NCBI GenBank assembly: GCA_007694005.1
Contig: RECN01000095.1
Span: 1 to 64,000, forward strand
Reading direction: 5' to 3'
DNA from: Spirochaetaceae bacterium
GTDB lineage: Bacteria; Spirochaetota; Spirochaetia; DSM-27196; SKKC01
DNA: 64,000 bases
A program made the translations under genes and the position numbers. The notes under the pieces are model-generated. The model ran no database searches. It saw nothing but the letters and a program-made list of their open reading frames with translations, and had not been told where the DNA came from. Positions 60,204 to 64,000 of this stretch are shown here, piece after piece. Within the stretch, counting starts at the first letter, position 1, and each line of letters begins with the position of its first letter.

Positions 60204-60505
60204 TGGCGCACAGAAGCCGAATAGAGATTATTTTTAACCAGTCGATCGAGGAAGATCTCTTCGATCGGCTGAAGATACACGACGCAGCGGCACGGTTCAC
60301 GAAGATAGCACCTGCCTACGGCCGCGGTAGCAGCGGTGAACGCCGGGGAGACCACATCTGGCCCGAAGAAAATGTCATGCTTCTAGTCTACTGCGACGAT
60401 GGCGAACGAGAACGGGTAATCAGGGCGGTGAAAGACATTAAGAGCGTCTTTCCGAACGAAGGAATCAAACTCTTCGCAACCGCTGTGGACGTCTTCGAGT
60501 TGTAG
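60203..60505 (+). CDS. Small PII-like transporter-associated protein (PG0541 type)
   Basis: 100 residues. IEIIFNQSIEEDLFDRLKIH opens a ferredoxin-like/PII-like fold, with ENVMLLVYCDDGERERVIRA and IKLFATAVDVFEL as later strands. It matches my memory of the small PG0541-family proteins encoded at the end of RND operons in several phyla, thought to be PII-like. The ATG overlaps the pump stop (TAATG), so it is translationally coupled. It may bind a small effector and modulate the pump; this is inference. Confidence 0.78.
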   Translation: MAHRSRIEIIFNQSIEEDLFDRLKIHDAAARFTKIAPAYGRGSSGERRGDHIWPEENVMLLVYCDDGERERVIRAVKDIKSVFPNEGIKLFATAVDVFEL

Positions 60506-60539
60506 TCCGAAAGACGCTCTCTGTGCATGGAAGGTATTT

Positions 60540-60611
60540 TGGGCACTACTGGATTTGAACCAGTGACATCCTGCTTGTAAGGCAGGCGCTCTCCCACTGA
60601 GCTAAGCGCCC
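60540..60611 (-). tRNA. tRNA-Val (anticodon TAC)
   Basis: On the minus strand the 72-nt sequence folds as a cloverleaf: acceptor GGGCGCT with AGTGCCC (one G-U pair), D arm GCTCAGTGGGAGAGC, anticodon arm CCTGC-CTTACAA-GCAGG with TAC, T arm ACTGG-TTCAAAT-CCAGT, discriminator A. CCA is not encoded. It reads GUA and GUG valine codons. Confidence 0.96.
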
Positions 60612-60629
60612 GTGTATGTAACGACGCGT

Positions 60630-60658
60630 ACGATATCAACCGCTGATACAGATGTCAA
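60630..60658 (-). promoter_or_regulatory. Promoter of tRNA-Val
   Basis: TTGACA (60658-60653), 17-nt spacer, TATCGT (60635-60630) on the minus strand. The start near 60623 lies about 12 nt before the mature tRNA 5' end. Confidence 0.7.
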
Positions 60659-60703
60659 GCACCGCCGTTCCATGCTACATTCTCGACTCAACACGGAGCA
60701 TGC

Positions 60704-62740
60704 ATGAACGTAACAAAAAGACGAAACATAGGAATAATGGCCCATATTGACGCGGGCAAGACGACGACAACCGAGCGAATTCTGTTCTACACAGGAAAGA
60801 GTCACCGCATCGGCGAGGTCGATCAGGGCAGCGCGGTCATGGACTGGATGGAACAGGAACAGGATCGCGGTATTACAATCACCAGCGCGGCGACAACCTG
60901 CTTCTGGAAGGACCATCAGATCAATATCATTGACACTCCCGGTCACGTGGACTTCACCGCGGAGGTCGAACGGAGTCTTCGCGTTCTCGACGGAGCGGTC
61001 GGTGTGTTTGATGCAGTCGGTGGTGTGGAACCTCAGAGCGAAACGGTCTGGCGACAGGCTGACAGCTACGATGTCCCGCGGATTGCGTACGTGAACAAAA
61101 TGGACCGGGTCGGCGCAGACTTCGGGAATGTCCTCACGGAAATCCGGCAGAAACTCGGCGCGCACCCCATAGCAGTTCAGGTTCCGATCGGAAGGGAGAA
61201 CACCTTTACCGGGGTAATCGATCTTCTGGCGATGGAAGAGATACATTGGGATCCGGAAAGCCTTGGCTTCGAGATGACCAAGCAGGCCATCACCGAAGCA
61301 AACAGGGAGCTTGCCGCCGAGTGGCGCGAGAAACTGCTCGATGATGTAACCACGTACTCTGAAGAACTGACGGACATATACCTGGAGACCGGTGACCTGC
61401 CGCTCGACACGCTGTTATCCGTGCTTCGGGAAAAGACCATTTCACGCGACCTCGTACCGGTGTACTGCGGAGCATCGCTGCGCAACATGGGCGTCCAGCC
61501 GCTGCTTGACGGCGTCATTAACTTTCTTCCGGCCCCGGAAGAGCTTCCGCCCATAATGGGACACCTGGTAAAGAACGACGAAGAAGTACCCGTAGAACGA
61601 AGCTCGGACGGACCGCCCCTGGCGCTGATCTTCAAGATACAAAGCGACAGGGAAGCAGGATTGCTCTGCTTTATCAGAGTGTATTCGGGGTCGTTCAAGT
61701 CCGGCAGCGCCATCATGAACATTGACAAGAAGAAGCGGGAACGCGTGAACAGGCTTCTGCGCATGCACGCGGCGCGAAGCGAACAGCTGCAGACCATCGA
61801 AGCAGGTGACATCGCGGTCGTGGTCGGTATGAAATTTGCGCAGACCGGCGATACGATCGGGACCGAAGCAAAGCAGGTCATTCTCGAGCGCATGCACTTT
61901 CCCGAACCGGTCATTTCCGTAGCCATCGAGCCGAAAACCCTCAGCGATCGTGACCGACTCAAGCAGATTCTTGAACAACTGGCGCTTGAAGACCCGACCT
62001 TTACCGCACGTGAAGACTCAGATACCGGTGAACTGATCATCAGCGGCATGGGCGAGCTTCATCTGGACGTACTCGTGACCCGCATCGTCAAGGACTTCGG
62101 TCTCGAAGCGCGAATCGGGCGCCCGCAGGTCACCTATCGCGAAAGCATTGCCTCGTCGGCAGAACACACCGAGTCGTTCGAACGCGTCCTTGCGGGCAAA
62201 GAAAATTCGGCCCGTATCACCCTGCGGGTCGAACCACAGCCCCGGGGAACCGGAAACAGCTTCGAGTCACTGGTCAAGGAACACGTACTGCCCCGAGAGC
62301 TGCAGGAAGCGGTAAAACGGGGCGTAGAAGGAAGTCTCGCGTCCGGAATCGCGGTCGGGTATCCGGCTATCGACATCAAGGTAGTCATGACAGCGGCAGA
62401 CTACGATGAGACATCAGCGACACCGTTTGCCTATGAGGCCTGCGGTGCAATGTGTCTCGATAACGCATGCTCAAAAGCCGGTCCGGTACTGCTTGAGCCT
62501 ATCATGAAAGTCGATGTCATGACCCCGAACGAGTTCATGGGAGAAGTCATTCAGGGTATCACGATGCGCGGTGGTATCGTCAGCAGTGTCGAAAGCAGAC
62601 CCGCGGTCGAGCATATCCGGGCGAGCGCTCCGCTGGCTGCGATGTTCGGATACTCAACGGCGCTTCGAAGTGTCAGTCAGGGGCGCGCAACGTATGCGAT
62701 GGAGTTCAGCCACTTTGAAAGGAAAAGCGGGAATACCTGA
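60704..62740 (+). CDS. fusA: Elongation factor G paralogue with intact GTPase motifs
   Basis: 678 residues, slightly short for EF-G. G1 [16 protein letters not shown]3 DTPGHVDF and G4 YVNKMDRVG are canonical, and domains II-V follow in order. In domain IV the tip reads [20 protein letters not shown], where main translocases have SYHxVDSSE; loop I is also diverged. Spirochaetes carry specialised EF-Gs for translocation and for ribosome recycling (the spd subtypes), so this gene may be the recycling type. GGAG lies 5 nt upstream of the ATG. Next to it is a second EF-G-like gene with its own promoter. Confidence 0.9.
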   Translation: MNVTKRRNIGIMAHIDAGKTTTTERILFYTGKSHRIGEVDQGSAVMDWMEQEQDRGITITSAATTCFWKDHQINIIDTPGHVDFTAEVERSLRVLDGAVGVFDAVGGVEPQSETVWRQADSYDVPRIAYVNKMDRVGADFGNVLTEIRQKLGAHPIAVQVPIGRENTFTGVIDLLAMEEIHWDPESLGFEMTKQAITEANRELAAEWREKLLDDVTTYSEELTDIYLETGDLPLDTLLSVLREKTISRDLVPVYCGASLRNMGVQPLLDGVINFLPAPEELPPIMGHLVKNDEEVPVERSSDGPPLALIFKIQSDREAGLLCFIRVYSGSFKSGSAIMNIDKKKRERVNRLLRMHAARSEQLQTIEAGDIAVVVGMKFAQTGDTIGTEAKQVILERMHFPEPVISVAIEPKTLSDRDRLKQILEQLALEDPTFTAREDSDTGELIISGMGELHLDVLVTRIVKDFGLEARIGRPQVTYRESIASSAEHTESFERVLAGKENSARITLRVEPQPRGTGNSFESLVKEHVLPRELQEAVKRGVEGSLASGIAVGYPAIDIKVVMTAADYDETSATPFAYEACGAMCLDNACSKAGPVLLEPIMKVDVMTPNEFMGEVIQGITMRGGIVSSVESRPAVEHIRASAPLAAMFGYSTALRSVSQGRATYAMEFSHFERKSGNT

Positions 62741-62762
62741 GTGCAGGACCTGATATACTTCG

Positions 62763-62792
62763 TTGACAGTACGAAACTTCGGCCCCTACAAT
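62763..62792 (+). promoter_or_regulatory. Promoter of the second EF-G-like gene
   Basis: TTGACA (62763-62768, consensus), 18-nt spacer, TACAAT (62787-62792). Transcription from about 62799 leaves a leader of about 33 nt with AGGAG, 6 nt before the ATG at 62832. Confidence 0.7.
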
Positions 62793-62831
62793 TCGCTACA
62801 CGATCAACGATGTTAATCCAAGGAGTTGCTT

Positions 62832-64000
62832 ATGGGTGTGCAGACAGATTCGATACGAAATATCGCTATTGCCGGTCACGGTTTCACCGGGAAGACAACG
62901 CTGACCGAGCACCTACTTTTTGCAGGTAAGCGCATCTCGGCTCCCGAAACAGTCGAGAGTGGCAAGACCGTCAGCGACTATACCGACGACGAGAAGAAAG
63001 TGGGCTCAAGTATACACACGACGCTCGCTGACCTTCAGTGGAAAGACCACAAGGTCAACATCCTCGATACTCCTGGTACCTCGGATTATATTGGAGAAGT
63101 TGTGGCGGCATTCAGATCCGCCGACAGTTGTGTGATGATGGTAGACAGTCGCTCGGGGGTTCAGATCGAGACGATCAAGCTCTGGAGACGGCTCGACGGA
63201 AGAGACAAGCCACGGGTCGTCTGTGTCTCGAAGATGGAGCAGGAACGTGCCGACTTCGACGCGGTTCTTGAAAATCTTCGAGAACGCTTCGAGAAACCTA
63301 TCGTGCCGGTTGTCGTGCCGGTCGGAAGCGGAAGCGACTTCAAGGGCGTCATTGATCTGATAGAAATGAAATTTTACGCCGCACCGGGAGCAGGTGTTAC
63401 CGAGACGGCCTCCGATATACCCGCCGAGTTCCAGAATACTGTCGATAGCTACCGGCCGCTTATGATCGAGGCTGCCGCCGAGGGAGACGATGAACTGACC
63501 GAGAAGTACATCATGGAAGAAAGCCTCACTGCAGACGAAGTGCGGCACGGTATTACCGAAGGTCTGCGTGCGAATAAGGTCGTGCCGGTACTGTGTGTCG
63601 CCGCCCTGCAAGGGAGCGGCCTGACCGCGCTTCTCGATTTTCTCGTGACCGCAGCTCCGTCTCCGGAAGGGGTCTCGGAAGTTGCCTATGACGAAAACGA
63701 GCAGGAGATACTCGTTCCGATCTCATCGGACGGAGCATTCAGCGGATTCAGTTTCAAGACGTCGATCGACCAGTTCAGCGGAAAACTGAGCTTCTTCAAG
63801 GTCATTACCGGAAACCTTTCGCACGACAGCGAGCTGTATAACCCTCGTGACAACAAAAAAGAGCGCGCCAGCAAGATATATCACGCGCTGGGAAAGAAAC
63901 TTGAGGAAGTTGACTCGCTGGCTGCCGGTGATATTGGTGTACTCGCGAAACTGCAGAGTGTGCACACTAACGACACCCTTTGCTCGCACGACAAGCCAAT
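62832..64000 (+). CDS. EF-G-like GTPase lacking the catalytic His (3' end beyond the window)
   Basis: 389 complete codons are open to the window end with no stop. The ATG is set by AGGAG. G1 reads IAGHGFTGKTTLTEH in place of AHIDAGKT; G3 is DTPGTSDYIGEV, so the catalytic His after DTPG is Thr; G4 is SKME in place of NKxD. Domain II begins near 290 (AFSGFSFKTSIDQFSGKLSF). This resembles EF-G2/EFG II-type paralogues, some of which bind GTP poorly or hydrolyse it slowly. Its function in spirochaetes is unclear. The gene has its own promoter and does not depend on the upstream EF-G. Confidence 0.85.
   Translation, partial: MGVQTDSIRNIAIAGHGFTGKTTLTEHLLFAGKRISAPETVESGKTVSDYTDDEKKVGSSIHTTLADLQWKDHKVNILDTPGTSDYIGEVVAAFRSADSCVMMVDSRSGVQIETIKLWRRLDGRDKPRVVCVSKMEQERADFDAVLENLRERFEKPIVPVVVPVGSGSDFKGVIDLIEMKFYAAPGAGVTETASDIPAEFQNTVDSYRPLMIEAAAEGDDELTEKYIMEESLTADEVRHGITEGLRANKVVPVLCVAALQGSGLTALLDFLVTAAPSPEGVSEVAYDENEQEILVPISSDGAFSGFSFKTSIDQFSGKLSFFKVITGNLSHDSELYNPRDNKKERASKIYHALGKKLEEVDSLAAGDIGVLAKLQSVHTNDTLCSHDKP

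Noticed and set aside
1-64000. CRISPR arrays, insertion sequences, prophage or integration sites
   Set aside because: No regularly spaced repeats, transposase, integrase or phage structural genes were seen. The only repeats are the short ones listed.

Overview
The window reads as chromosomal DNA of a moderately GC-rich, probably free-living spirochaete (Spirochaetaceae-like). The evidence is a flagellar filament sheath protein (FlaA), a Spiro-SPASM protein, a SpiroCoCo-type giant coiled-coil protein, a UPF0164/FadL-like outer membrane protein, a SpoIIE-type phosphatase fused to a sialidase-like propeller, and two adjacent EF-G paralogues. Trehalose synthesis and sugar-acid or deoxysugar catabolism suit a free-living, possibly osmotically stressed lifestyle. 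No prophage, insertion sequence or CRISPR array was seen. Gene density is very high, and no intergenic gap exceeds about 300 bases.

Layout. Positions 1-5.7 kb hold a sugar-catabolism locus: L-rhamnose mutarotase (cut by the window edge), an AraC regulator, an arabinose/fucose-isomerase-family enzyme, an unrecognised 612-residue protein and a KDG-type PfkB kinase. 5.7-10.8 kb holds a TraB/GumN protein, a split YedE sulfur transporter with a clear promoter and operator-like repeat, EttA, and an outer-membrane-like protein. 10.8-14.2 kb is the giant coiled-coil gene. 14.3-24.4 kb, on the minus strand, runs from Spiro-SPASM through a glycosyltransferase-like protein, a SpsF-like cytidylyltransferase, a SpsG-methyltransferase fusion and an ATP-grasp enzyme to an amidase, a GerMN protein and flaA. 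Overlapping starts and stops join the genes from Spiro-SPASM to GerMN; flaA has its own promoter.

24.5-25.9 kb carries xseAB. 26-37 kb, on the minus strand, is an envelope cluster: a DUF192 lipoprotein, TPR proteins, a zinc-ribbon protein, the propeller-SpoIIE phosphatase and a 1000-residue periplasmic repeat protein. It lies divergent from the UPF0164 porin-like gene. 38.6-52 kb is mixed housekeeping: an ankyrin protein, an XRE regulator, a hydrolase, an aldo/keto reductase, a VUT-family queuosine-precursor transporter, a trehalose-6-phosphate synthase with a phosphatase-like domain, CoaX, an HD protein, a short asparaginase, a methyltransferase and an M18 aminopeptidase. 53.3-60.5 kb is a complete RND efflux operon (tandem TetR, TolC, MFP, RND pump, PII-like protein) behind a perfect 20-bp palindrome. 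The window ends with tRNA-Val and two EF-G genes, the second cut by the window edge.

Most notable points: (i) a glycan-type gene set beside flaA, headed by a Spiro-SPASM protein whose three radical-SAM cysteines are H, I and L; (ii) a trehalose-phosphatase domain whose nucleophile Asp is Asn; (iii) a two-in-one TetR repressor with a palindromic operator; (iv) an EF-G paralogue without the catalytic His or the G4 Asp; (v) several genes whose -10 box sits 6-9 nt before the start codon with no Shine-Dalgarno, suggesting leaderless transcripts. All family assignments come from motif recognition by eye, without database searches.
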